Positions 10,201 to 24,939 of a stretch of DNA of 64,000 nucleotides are shown piece by piece. Each line of letters begins with the position of its first letter. The stretch's first letter is position 1. The stretch spans positions 17,858,599-17,922,598 of the forward strand of contig NC_088309.1 in the NCBI RefSeq assembly GCF_910592395.1, in the 5' to 3' direction. Below the pieces are notes generated by a model. It was not told the DNA's origin, made no database searches, and saw only the letters and a program-made list of their open reading frames with translations. Both the position numbers and the translations under genes were made by a program. Origin of the DNA: Lineus longissimus (taxonomy: Eukaryota; Nemertea; Pilidiophora; Heteronemertea; Lineidae).

Positions 10201-13200
10201 CCTTTTCTCTCCTAAATCAAAGTCACTGATTTGGTTTAGTCATCTTCTCTGTGCGTCATTATGCCAAGCTGCAAACATACTCTCAACTCGGCTGTGTAAG
10301 ACCAGATCATATGATTCTTGCCTGCCCATTACATGTTAAATCATACATGTGGGATTACCCAAAATCACAATTCCAGCCGATGAGGTCTGACAAGGATTTT
10401 TATAGGCCTAACACCCCTAACCTGGATGAATGTCCTTATGAATAAACATCATAAATGTGGTATTGGGCGGTATTGGGCAGTATTATCAATCTGGTCTTAT
10501 AGAGCCGAGTTACGAGTATTAAATTTATTCTATTGAGTTGTCCCCTAGTGTGCTCATTACAAAATGGTGTAGAGGAGCATAAGCTTTTAGTACGATTTTA
10601 CACACTTGATAAAGTACAAATGCATGTTATAGCAAAGTTGGCAAATTTACACTGCCTCAAGTTGAAAGGTCAAATGTAAAGGTGCTATAATGAAATAAAC
10701 ATCAATGTGCATGTAAATATCATTAAGGCCGCAGTTAATCGTAGCCTAAGAGCCAGTTTTTATAAGATTCAGGCGGGTTTCATCTGGTCCTATGTAAGGT
10801 AAATCCCATACAACACATGACTGCATCTATTGAACCACCCAATCAAGGACACTCTCAGCCGCTCTTTTATTGACACCAACACCCATTCCCATGGGTGTCC
10901 GCTAAACAAAGGTTGTACCGTAGGATCAAGTCTTTAATTTTACTTAGTATCACTCATATTGTAAAAGCGCCATGGTTCTGCCACTGTCAGAAATCTGCAA
11001 ATCCAGAGTAATGGAAAAGTGCACGCAAAAAGGACAGAGTGGCAAGGTACAAGTGCCCTCCTGCAACTCGAAATGCACTAGACACTGTCTACAAAAGGCA
11101 GGCGGATAATTCAGCTAGCTGAGGCACAGGCAGAATAGATGCAGATTTACCCAAGACAGCCTATGCTCAAGAGCCACCTCATAGGCAAGGATTCTGCAAG
11201 ATGTCTGTCTACCTATCTCATTAAGGGTGTTATACGCAGACTCGGGGTCACAGAAAAAGTTGTGCTCAGCACAAGGAGTGACACGCCCTTTCCCTGAAAG
11301 TAAAGTGACACAATGCGACTTTGGCCGAATGATAAATATTGTGTTTTCTTCAAAAGCACAGCAGTAGGGTGGCGAACACCGCCATTCGGTCGAAAGCAAT
11401 GATTTTTCAGGATATGTCTCCAGAAGAAGCTAACAATACTTCCAATTCAAGCCCCAAGATGCCTGGAAAATGCATATTTGACGCTTTAATTTCCAATTTT
11501 TTCTGGGGATTGCCTTTAGACACTCTCTCTTCTTTTCGTTTCCAAGATCGCACTTTGGAGCTCTCTGGTTGGGGCTAGTGTGCTCCCCCTTTCACAAATT
11601 TCTTAAGGGTTTTTCATATAAAATGTCTATTTCAGTCATAAATTACACAAATTTGATTGTTAGTATGGACAAGAAGATTTAATTCAATGAAATATTCCAT
11701 GTTTGAAAACTAACGACCAACTTCTGTTCAGGTGGCCAGTGTAACAGTTCACTTCAAAACAAGGCGGGTACTGTAGGTGATTGCATTTAGCATCTACCGT
11801 GCGGAACCACTACTGGCCAGTTCCGGGCCACTCACTGTAATGTAATCAAGGGAGTGGTTGAGTCACTCTACAAGCCGGTCAACCTGCCATGGCTAGATCC
11901 AAAGAGCTATGGTGTGCTTCTTAAAGCTAGATCATCTCTATCGTCCTTTGACTCACCTGTTATGTTGCCACCCATTATCAGCAAACTCTTCAACTTCTTT
12001 CCAAACTCTGGATCCAAGTGCTGAGCCAGGGACAGATTTGTCAAAGGCGCCAAAGCCACAAGTGTTACTTCGCCTATATATAATCATACAAATGATGCAT
12101 TCAATATTTGAATTAATTGATAAGATAACAAGACCTGTCCAGCCAACTTTTTAAAAACAGTCAGGTGAGGATTGCCAGTTGCAGCCAAATTGGGCGACAG
12201 CTCCCAGAAACTCCTCGATCCGACTATGCCTGGAGATACCACAGCTCAGCTAGCTCCGGAGAGTTAAAGTGGAAGTGCAGTCAGGATCCTAGACAAAGCA
12301 TTTGTCGATTGGTGGTTGTGAAAGGCTCGTTCTTGCCTTTGCCCGACTGTTTAAGGTCGTCTTATCTGACACTGTAGCAATAGTAGCAATAGAATGCAGC
12401 CTGCATCCATTTTTTGACATCAAGGAAGGCATTCAACCATCAGCCAGGGACAGCAAGAATAAATAGTCTACATGAATTCTTGGAGACAGGGATATCTCCC
12501 CGACAGGTTTTTCTGCTGTAGATGATTCACAGTATTGAAGAGATTTGACATTAAACCGACTTCTGAGAAAATGGAAAAACCTCAAGGATGCTATGAAATA
12601 ACAGACTATGAGAAAAAATTGGCTACAGTTTCGAAGGGTCTTTGCCGGCCCAGATGGTATGTTTTAAGTAACCTCGCATTTTATACCTAGAAATGCATTT
12701 GTGACCCGTCACAGCAAAACCAGACGCATGTCGTTCTGAACATGTCAGGTTGAGACGAACTGGTCGCACATGTACATTTCACTGTCGTCTGCCTTTTGTG
12801 AAATCAGTGCACATCAATTTCTTCCATCAGGCATTATCTCCTGCCAGTCCTGGGGTCATCTGTGCTACATGCACCTCATTTTGCTTTGAGAGGTCACATT
12901 TGTATGTACCAGATGATATTGACGCATTTATAACCAGAAATTATAATTCTAGTGGACATTGTTAGAAGATCAGCTAAAAAGTGCATGGAGGTCAAAGTGT
13001 AGTACCGGTATTAATATAAACATGGCAATTACCAGGGTATTTGTTGACAAGATTCACCATGGCAACTGCAGCAAACTCCTCCTTAATGATACTGATGTCC
13101 ACTGGACTAGCGCTGTCAATACTTGTATCGCCTAAACCATCTAAGCCATGGTAGTGTGTGAGAGGATGCGACTTCATGACAAGTGGCTTGGCTGCTCCCT

Positions 13201-14012
13201 TGTAAACCGGAATCTGAAAGAAAAGGGCAATAAAATTAGTGATGTAAATCAACCTAGAGTCATCAGAGGCTAAGTTCCAATTATTCGCATCAGAAAAAGA
13301 AATTGTGCATGACCAAAAAAATACCCCAAAATCTGATGAAACAAGCTAATTTGTCTACTCATGCCTGTTGTGGAACAGTAAATTTGACATCAAGTTGAAA
13401 TCTCTCGGTCTTATGGTTACAAAATGTGCACTATGTTGACGACACCATTCTGAATACTTATTTTAGCTAAAAAAGCTTTAGAAATTACCTAATTTGAAGT
13501 CACGCCACATCTATACAAAACAGTGAAAATGCATCCTATGCATGTCTATGACGTAATGAGTACTATTACTCTATGATGCATCATCTCGACCCGCAATCGC
13601 GGCAATGTTTTCAGATTGCTAAATCAGTCACCCAGTCAGGATGCGATACATTTGACCTGAGAACTCTTGCAGAAAAAAACATAATAAGAACAGTCGCTGG
13701 TTCAAGGTGATGTCGTTAATCTACGAGAAAATTTGCATTATCTCGTCACATGCAACAAGAAAACTTTATTGCCAGTGGGACAGTGCTCAGAAGAAGTTTC
13801 TTTTTCTGTTTAGTCATGTACATTGTACTTACATCAAGTCGATCACATGTTTGTAATACTCTGAGTGTATTCCTACACCCCTCATTAACCCTCACGTTGC
13901 CATGTACGCAAGTAATGGCCAAGACTTCAACATCTGATTGGGCTAGTGCAACCATGATGGCCAAGGCATCATCTGTCCCTGTGTCGACATCTATAATAAG
14001 TTTCATAACCAT
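6906..14012 (-). CDS. Inosine-uridine preferring nucleoside hydrolase (whole gene span)
   Basis: Five coding exons on the minus strand: 13833-14012, 13033-13213, 11957-12073, then either 11151-11293 or 9671-9807, and last 6906-7235. All have GT-AG borders and agreeing phases, giving 316 or 314 residues, the usual family length. The N-terminus has the Ca-binding 'DVDTGTDDA' box; 'HGLDGLGD', 'VTLVALAPLTNLSLA' and 'LLIMGGNIT' are also family hallmarks. The enzyme cleaves the N-glycosidic bond of nucleosides to base plus ribose. In the last exon the residue before the metal-binding Asp is Cys ('FRCCDPQAIA') rather than the His of the Crithidia enzyme. The start is the ATG at 14012; another ATG lies two codons on. 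The gene is head-to-head with the zinc-finger gene at 15.4 kb. Confidence 0.9.
7356..9670. repeat. Hydrolase last intron with short tandem repeats
   Basis: Intronic sequence. A ~42 bp unit ('ttgattccaccctggagaaccagcacca') occurs three times at about 8368-8490. A ~373 bp segment starting at 8676 is repeated from 9049 ('gcagatttgaagcaattgtcagtca...'), and inside it an ~84 bp unit ('agccatctggagggacagagcaag') is itself repeated. A run of ten G lies at about 8047. Nothing coding is recognised here. Confidence 0.65.
9671..9807 (-). CDS. Nucleoside hydrolase alternative exon 4b
   Basis: The exon is 137 bases long, acceptor 'tgtgtag', donor GTATGT. It encodes 'GEFNFFSDPEAARNVL' and 'LVSWETCMGH', closer to the family consensus than exon 4a. 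Like 4a it is 2 modulo 3 in length and ends in phase 0, splicing to GAATGG of the last exon at 7235. Confidence 0.82.
9808..11150. other. Intron between the alternative exons
   Basis: About 1.3 kb of AT-rich sequence separating exon 4a from exon 4b, with no recognised repeat or coding exon. Confidence 0.5.
11151..11293 (-). CDS. Nucleoside hydrolase alternative exon 4a
   Basis: The exon is 143 bases long, acceptor 'tttcag', donor GTAAAT. It encodes 'AEHNFFCDPESAYNTL' followed by a segment diverged from exon 4b. The active-site Glu and Asn positions (E-x-N) are kept, but the Phe between them in the family consensus is His. It enters in the same phase and leaves in the same phase (0) as exon 4b at 9671-9807. 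Using both in one mRNA would shift the frame, so the two are expected to be mutually exclusive. Confidence 0.75.
11957..12073 (-). CDS. Nucleoside hydrolase exon 3
   Basis: The exon is 117 bases long, acceptor 'tatatag', donor GTGAGT, ending in phase 1. It encodes 'EVTLVALAPLTNLSLA' and 'LLIMGGNIT', the signature strand and loop of the family. It can be joined to either of two downstream homologous exons, both of which begin with two bases completing a Gly codon. Confidence 0.92.
13033..13213 (-). CDS. Nucleoside hydrolase exon 2
   Basis: The exon is 181 bases long, acceptor 'tttcag', donor GTAATT, ending in phase 1. It encodes 'IPVYKGAAKPLV' and 'YHGLDGLGD', segments that are highly conserved in nucleoside hydrolases, and ends in 'NLVNKYP', which joins to the next exon to restore the family motif YPGEVTLVALAP. 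Confidence 0.92.
13833..14012 (-). CDS. Nucleoside hydrolase exon 1 (Asp box)
   Basis: Sixty codons from ATG to a GTAAGT donor, phase 0. It contains 'IIDVDTGTDDALAIM', the Asp cluster that binds calcium and the ribose hydroxyls, then 'VLAITCVHGNV', in which the family's conserved Gly-Asn is visible. The start codon context is 'gccATGG'. No in-frame coding sequence is needed upstream. Confidence 0.92.
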
Positions 14013-15442
14013 GGCAACAGCTGAAACGACAAATCAGTTATGCGCGTTAATTATACCATAATTTGAACATTCAAAATTTGTATGCACGCAGCTACAGATG
14101 GCCGCCGGGCCGCGAGTAGGCCTAAATATCCCGAGGAGTGTGGCGCTGCCCTGTAGATTTGAAGGCTTAAAATCAGAAAATTCCATGCAGGTCCAGGAGG
14201 ATTGTGGAGTCAGCAGCCAAATATTTTGACATGGCTGCAGGTAGGCAATACGGTAATAGGAGTTGGAGACGACTGCGAGACAACGAAAGACTAGTTTTGG
14301 AGCTGCATCGAGTGTATTTTTGCTAATTTGCGATATCATTTATTGGGATTTTTTACTGACTTCAAGTGCCCGTGAATGAATCAGTAATAGATTCTGTCAC
14401 ATCATCCAAAAGTGTACACAAACATTCTACCAACGTCACGACGATCCAAAAATGCATATTTTTTGTCCGATCTGCCAGGATTTATGAAGTGACAGTCACA
14501 TATATTACATAAACAAACTACATTAAATAAACAAAACTACTTTTTCATGCATATAATTACTAAATTTCTCTGATAATCTGCAATAATGATGGCAATGTGA
14601 TAAATGCGATAAATTCGCAAAATGTTAAAGTCTTGCCTACACAAGTGTAAGCAACATGTGCACTCTGTACAAAATACATGGCACTGAGTTGCGCGGGTCT
14701 CTATAGTTTGAGCGAGATTATAAACCATCCATACACGCTAAAAATGCACAGGGACGGGGATATGGGTCATCTCTAAGGAGTGATAACAAACAAATTTAAC
14801 CATTTTGACATCGTTTTATTCACCAATTTGAAGTAATCCGTTTATATTAGTAAACAGACATATTGAAGGTAACAATTTTAGTTGATTTTGGTGCTGTCAT
14901 TCTTTATCTATGGTGGTAGAAGTTTTAGGTGACATTTTCAGTGTAAAGCAAGACTATAGACTAACTCAGTAACTGTAATAGACAGAACACCATGTCACCA
15001 TTTCACTGCATGACTACACAAAGGTATTGGAAAACTATGGGTTGGACTGAGAAAGTTTGGACTGACGGTCATCACTCTCCATTGCCTGGAACTAATGAAC
15101 TGGTCCCTGTCCCAGCTAATACCCCATGCCATAGGCCAAGTCGGCTCGTGCACTGCATACCATAGGCCCCTTGCCAGATACGCCGGTACCACCTACGGTC
15201 GGCCCAACAAACTACCTTCACAATAGGTTTTTACGGTCAATGACGCCAGACTATGCCTCTCAACCCATTGTCTGACATCTTTTAATAAGTTTTACCATGA
15301 AGATCTACTGTAAAGATGGTTTGTTGGGCTGACCCTAGGTGATACCGGCGTATCTGGCAAAGGGCCTATTACAATGTAGATCACTTTGTAACACTGACAT
15401 TCAACATTTTAAATTCTTTTTTCTTTATCACCCTATTTACAG
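14013..15442. promoter_or_regulatory. Shared upstream region between divergent genes
   Basis: The nucleoside hydrolase starts at 14012 on the minus strand and the zinc-finger gene's coding exon begins at about 15443 on the plus strand. The 1.4 kb between them must hold the 5' ends of both, including at least one untranslated exon of the zinc-finger gene, because a splice acceptor ('tatttacag') precedes its ATG exon. A 48 bp imperfect inverted repeat (15169-15216 with 15317-15364) sits here. No defined promoter motif was identified. Confidence 0.45.
15169..15364. repeat. Inverted repeat, possible small hairpin element
   Basis: The left arm contains 'ccagatacgccggtaccacc' and the right arm its near reverse complement 'ggtgataccggcgtatctgg'. 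Arms of about 48 bp with four or so mismatches flank a loop of about 100 bp. It may be a MITE or a regulatory stem. Confidence 0.6.
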
Positions 15443-15472
15443 GAATACTCCCAACTGCGTCAACTAAGCTGA

Positions 15473-19815
<4,343 letters not shown>

Positions 19816-22098
19816 GCTTAGAACTATTTGGATGTTTTTATTGCCTGAGCTTTTATTACTGTGCGAAGTCTGACTAGAACAATCATTCAAGAACGTTATA
19901 AGATTGTGGTTTGAATGTGTGGAGGTTGTGGACCACCAATATTGCGGCATTTGAAATATGCAACTACAAAGCTCATATCTGAATTCTTACACATTTTGTG
20001 CTGGTAAAGGCTACTGATTTTTACATTATTATTACTGGTATAAAGGGTTCACTGATGGAGTTGTAAGAAAATCTTCTGACGTTTGCGTAAGGGACCATTC
20101 AACACTTTCAATATTTTTCTCAGGGAACAAAAAGGTCTTTTTAAAGGACCCCTCCAACACTCCCACCCTCCTAACTCATTCAAAATGTTGGGATCAAATA
20201 AGTTTTTTAGGTAAAGCATGGGTATGATTGACCCCCTAACCCCAAAAAGCCACTTTATTTACTTGGGGAAAAGTGTTGAACGACCCCGCTGTATAGACAT
20301 CCATAGCTACACTACTTGTATTTTTGATATTGCACTTTTAGACGTTTATATGAGTCTTAGCTTTGTGATGATGTTTTTCATTGTAGAATGGTAAGATAAG
20401 CTTTATTAAGATAAGCTTTATTTTCATACATACGTCATCTCTATCGGCTTTTGTCTGTTTGAAGTTCTGTGATCTGATGTGAAGTTAAGACTGACAAATC
20501 GTATTTTGTGGTTTAGTCTAAAAACTGAGGCTGAGACAGGTTTTATTTGTGGTCACAATTCCTTCCAGTGTTTTTACTTGTGTGTGTTGTGTATATTTCT
20601 ATTTCTATTCTATTGTTTATAGCTCATTTTCTGTGATTAGCATCATCTTGCATTTTACGAACATTTCTACATTGTGTGGTTACAATGTGTAACACTTTTG
20701 AATGTGTAACACTTTTGAAATATGAATAGTGTATTGTCCTTTCCTTTCTCTAGAAAATCCGTCCAAAGAGTTCTATTGACATAAAATTATAGAAGTTGTT
20801 GATTGTTAATTTGGTTTTAAAGTTAAAGTTTTGAGATGTAACACTCACTGGCAAGTCTCTGTACACTAAAATCAAGGCTGAGAGGGTGGAGCTATAATGT
20901 GGGCCTAAACCTAAGGTGCTTCGGCGGAAGGTTTTGGATGGCATTTGAGCGCCATCTCTATTTGTTCCTGGGACCCACTGTAGAAGAAGAACTTTTCAGT
21001 TAGGAGAAATTCCCAAAGGTGACATGATAGAGATCTTTTCATTTTAATCATTGGACCAGAGATTTTGCCCCACAGAATTAAATGAATGCTGCAGTGATTT
21101 TTCAAAGTTGTAGTTCTTTACTGATTTGCTACATCATTAGTTTGTGAAATTACCTCTTTGGTGGAGTACTGTCTACAGTTAGACATCAATTTGACATACC
21201 CATAGTAATCGGCAACCTTCAAAAGTTACCATATAGGGCAATGATTGCCGTATTTATAAAACTCCGTCCCTGGGCCATAATGCATAATTTGTCGAAATCA
21301 CTATGTTTAAGTTAAAAATATATGTAAAAATTACAGCAAAAAACGTGCTATTTTGTGATTAATTCCTTTTCGGTTATTTCAGAAGAGCCTTTTGCCTCCC
21401 CCCCTCCCCAAGCCCTCTAATGTTGCTGAATACTCCAGAACAGATATTAAAAAAAATACAGTGGGAGAAACCTGCTCTGCTCCAATAGTATACTTTTATA
21501 TCTAGTTGCCATATAACCACCACTTAGTCACTCACTACTTGTCATTTTGTGCACTGTTCCTGTTGTAGTTATGCTTATCTGTGATATTGTAAAACATGAA
21601 ATCTTAAAATAGTGTAAATAATTCTAGGTTTCTGTTTGATAAAGGTGGTGAGAAATTGTTATTTCACATGTTGACAAATATATTAATTTCAAGGTACAGG
21701 TTTAAAATTACTGTTACAATGTATATCAAGAATGTGATATAAGGTAGAGGTAATATTAAGTCCATATTGGTATCATCATTCTTATGTTATACTGTGAAAG
21801 TTGACCTGTAAGGTGAAATTTTAGGGAATGATACTGTGTAGACCTTATTAAGCCAGTTTAGGTGCATCTGTTTCACATAGGCTTACAGCACATAACATAG
21901 GACGTTTGTACAGGTGCCCTTCAACTGGCTTAATATCATCTACACAACATATTGGGATGGTTGAGGCATTTTTGGATCTATTCAGTTTTGCATTGAATCA
22001 ATTCATTTTAGCTGTCAATAATAAGAACTGCATGATGTCGAGTCTTAATTGTGACAATCAGGTCAAGAATGCTTGTATAAATTAATCCCACTTTGATA
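19816..22098. other. 3' flank of the zinc-finger gene, no other gene seen
   Basis: AT-rich sequence that includes the presumed 3' UTR. At 20397-20435 'agataagctttattttcat' is repeated with a short break and matches the 3' end of the LINE fragment at 57.6 kb. No coding exon is recognised. Confidence 0.5.
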
Positions 22099-22280
22099 TA
22101 CAGTAGGACCCCTCTATTAAGGACACCCTCGGGATCGACATGGAGTGTCCTTTATAGAGAGGTGTCCTGATTAGAGAGATCAAAGTGAGTGGAAGCAACC
22201 AATCTTCACCCAGAACTAGTGTCCTTGAGAGAGAGGGTGTCCTTATTAGAGAGGTGTCTGCTAAGGGAGGTTCCACTGTA
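22099..22280. mobile_element. TA MITE family, copy 4
   Basis: 'TAcagtaggacccctctattaagg' to 'gggaggttccactgTA', full length at 182 bp, intergenic. Confidence 0.8.
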
Positions 22281-23157
22281 ATTCCACTTTGATAATATTA
22301 TTGTTGTTACATATGTTTCTCTGGAGCTGACAGTGGGGAAATGTGAATAGAAACCTGATGCTCTTTGGTGTACAGATGACACACTGTCAGCTCCTGTGAT
22401 GAATGCACCTTTAATTAAAGGTCTACACCGTTGTTACAAATTTGGAATTTGAAATTGAATTGAAAATTTCTAATTGTGTGAAAATGTACTAAATATAAAT
22501 TTCAGCATTGCCGTCGCGTAGACTGATATACTATACATACCAAATTTCAGCTAATTTGTATGCATAATAACTGCACTACGGCATTGTGTATTTGCGTTTC
22601 TATTTTCCTGGACCACCAGAAATTACAAGCGGCGTACCTCTTTGATAGTACAGAAAGGTTAAGAACAGATCTGTACACGAATTGTAGGCCTCTTTATTGA
22701 GTTGGGGGCAGGGTCACTGCTGTGTTTGAATAGCCTGGGCTACCAATGATATATGTGTAGTTCAGTTATGTCTACCATAAAAATTATTATAATACTTTCA
22801 TAATCTACTCGACTCGGGCATATTCTAGTGTCAGAAAGAGCTGTTTTGAAAAATATATTCCTATGAATACTGTTTTATTGATTAGCTCGGATCAAATGTT
22901 AGTATGGCAGCTGTTGAAGATTTTATATGAAGAACATAGTTATATATGCCAGTTAATTCTGTGGTGATGGAAATATTTGTTATTTTGCCAGTTTATTGAT
23001 GATGAAATACATTAAGGTACAGTGAGTGACCTAATGTATATGTAAATGTATCGTGATGATGCAAATTTGTAACTTGTTTGATTACAAATTACGCCTTTAA
23101 TTGGCATCCTGAAATTAATATCATTTTAATTTGGTATCCTTTTTGCCTCCTATGACT

Positions 23158-23337
23158 TACAGTTGAACCTCTATTAAGGACACCCTTGGGTCTGAGAAAT
23201 GCTGTCCTTAATTGAGAGGTGTCCTGATTACAGAGGTCAAATTAAATGGAAATTACCAACTTGGGACCAAATGCAGTGTCCTTAATAGAGAGGGTGTCCT
23301 AAGTAGAAAAGTATCCACTAAGGGAGGTTCCACTGTA
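23158..23337. mobile_element. TA MITE family, copy 5
   Basis: 'TAcagttgaacctctattaagg' to 'gggaggttccactgTA', 180 bp. Internal 'cttgggaccaaat' is conserved. Confidence 0.8.
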
Positions 23338-24579
23338 CATAGGGGTAGAAGTGTGCTTAAGCTGATATTGACTAATTGAGGTAATAAGTACTAGACCTTT
23401 ATGCAAAACTCATGAGGACAATATTTAACATCGCCCAATGAGTGGACAAATATTTGCCAATTTTATGTTAGGTGATTTGTTTTAAAATGAAATTTTATTT
23501 ATATCCATTTTTGCAACATTCTAAATATGCAACACACTGTGAATATGTTTGAAATAAAAATGCCATTTCTCAAAAGTTATTGGTTCTTCGTTGAATTTTT
23601 GATCAATCGGTCCCCTACTTCTTATGTCGTGTCCAAAGACAATTTTGAGCCAAAACGTCCGGCGAAGACAGAATGGGTCAACGACGACCACAACGTCAGA
23701 CGCGCAAGCCATCGTCTGCTACCGGAGGAAGAGGTCCTCAAATTTCGATGATACGTTTTATCCGTATTTAGGGCGGATTTAATATGCTTATGAATTGACA
23801 AGCGGGTATAAGAGGAAGCACAAGATGTAAGGATCAAAATGATGTATAATAACCCCAAAGGTTTTGTCAATGGTCAGAGAAATAAGTGTTCGAAGCAGTC
23901 ATGTCGACTTAATCGGAAGGCTGCGCCCGCGTCGCCCACTGTCTTCTATCCTGTCGTTCAACTTAAAGACGTCTACTGTTGTAATTCCTTCGAAATCTGA
24001 TTTAAAACGGTTGTCTAATGATGCTCTAGATGTATATGGACAAATTTAAGTCAATAATTCCTACTTATTTTTGGTGTTTTGTGGTGTATTTTAGGCCACA
24101 GCTCATGCCCGGCCTCCTGTCCGAGAATAGGGGAGGCCTACATTCGTTGAAGTCCTTTGAAAAATCCGACAATTAGTTTGGGTGTGGCACCTCAGTCCGA
24201 CTTGTCCTCATTCGTTGTTGTAATTGGTTTCAAAGGTTGTTTGCAGGATTTTATCCCCTCCGTCAAAATATGTTTACAAATTTGTAAGAAAGTATTTTGA
24301 TATTTTTATTTTGCAGTTGTACTTGTAGGCCCATCCATCAATCAATCATTGAATCAATCATCAATCAAGCAACGAATGATGGAAATATATAAAGACATTT
24401 GAGAGAACAGGACTGCGTTATTATCAGTGCAAGACCAGTAGACCCGCGCGCAGTATCGCCATTGGGGCGATAACACTTCTGCCTTTCCAATAATAATTTC
24501 GGCATGTGCAACTCGGCCAGCACATTTAAGATTTATGTAGGATGTATCTGCTGTAGTTATCTCGTAAAGGTAGAGCCAT
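23338..24579. other. No recognised gene; GC-richer island at 23.63-23.99 kb
   Basis: The segment at about 23630-23990 is richer in C, G and CpG than its surroundings and has short open frames on both strands, but none starts with a convincing ATG, shows a domain or has coherent splice sites. It could be a promoter or a decayed element. A run of 'caatcaatcattgaatcaatcatc' near 24340 is a simple repeat. Confidence 0.4.
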
Positions 24580-24935
24580 GAGTCAGCTTCTCCCAAACCC
24601 CTCTCCCTACATTCAGGGACCAACTCGCAATGACTGTTTCACATCCAACATGTCTGCCAAAGACAATGTCACAATCAGTCCTGAGGTGAAAGTCCTGGTT
24701 GCAAGGCCAACCGACACTAGGGTGGCCCATAACTATTTTCCCTTGCACAATAGAATTCTATTGTGTATCCTTTGGGAATGAAATATAGTCGTTGTGAGTT
24801 ACTACAGGGTAACTCAGAATTATTTTCCCTCACACAAAGTGTTTGCCTTGGTGGCACGAATCAACTTCACAATTTCTGAGATGTCAGTAGGTGCTAGTAT
24901 CGAGGACCAACTCCCAATGTCATAATCAATTCTTC
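24580..24935. repeat. Left flank of minisatellite field, B-type units
   Basis: 'gggaccaactcgcaatgactgtttcac' and 'gacaatgtcacaatcagtcctgag' at about 24616-24690, and again partially at 24895-24930, match the B units found to the right of the main array (27.76-28.29 kb). Between them is a segment with 'gtggcccataactattttccct', like the mariner-type hairpin at 49.7 kb. Confidence 0.6.
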
Positions 24936-24939
24936 TTGA

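Noticed and set aside
23527-24049. Short frames on both strands in a GC-richer segment, one with a signal-peptide-like start on the minus strand
   Set aside because: The minus-strand start is a TTG, no domain is visible and no consistent splice sites link the frames.
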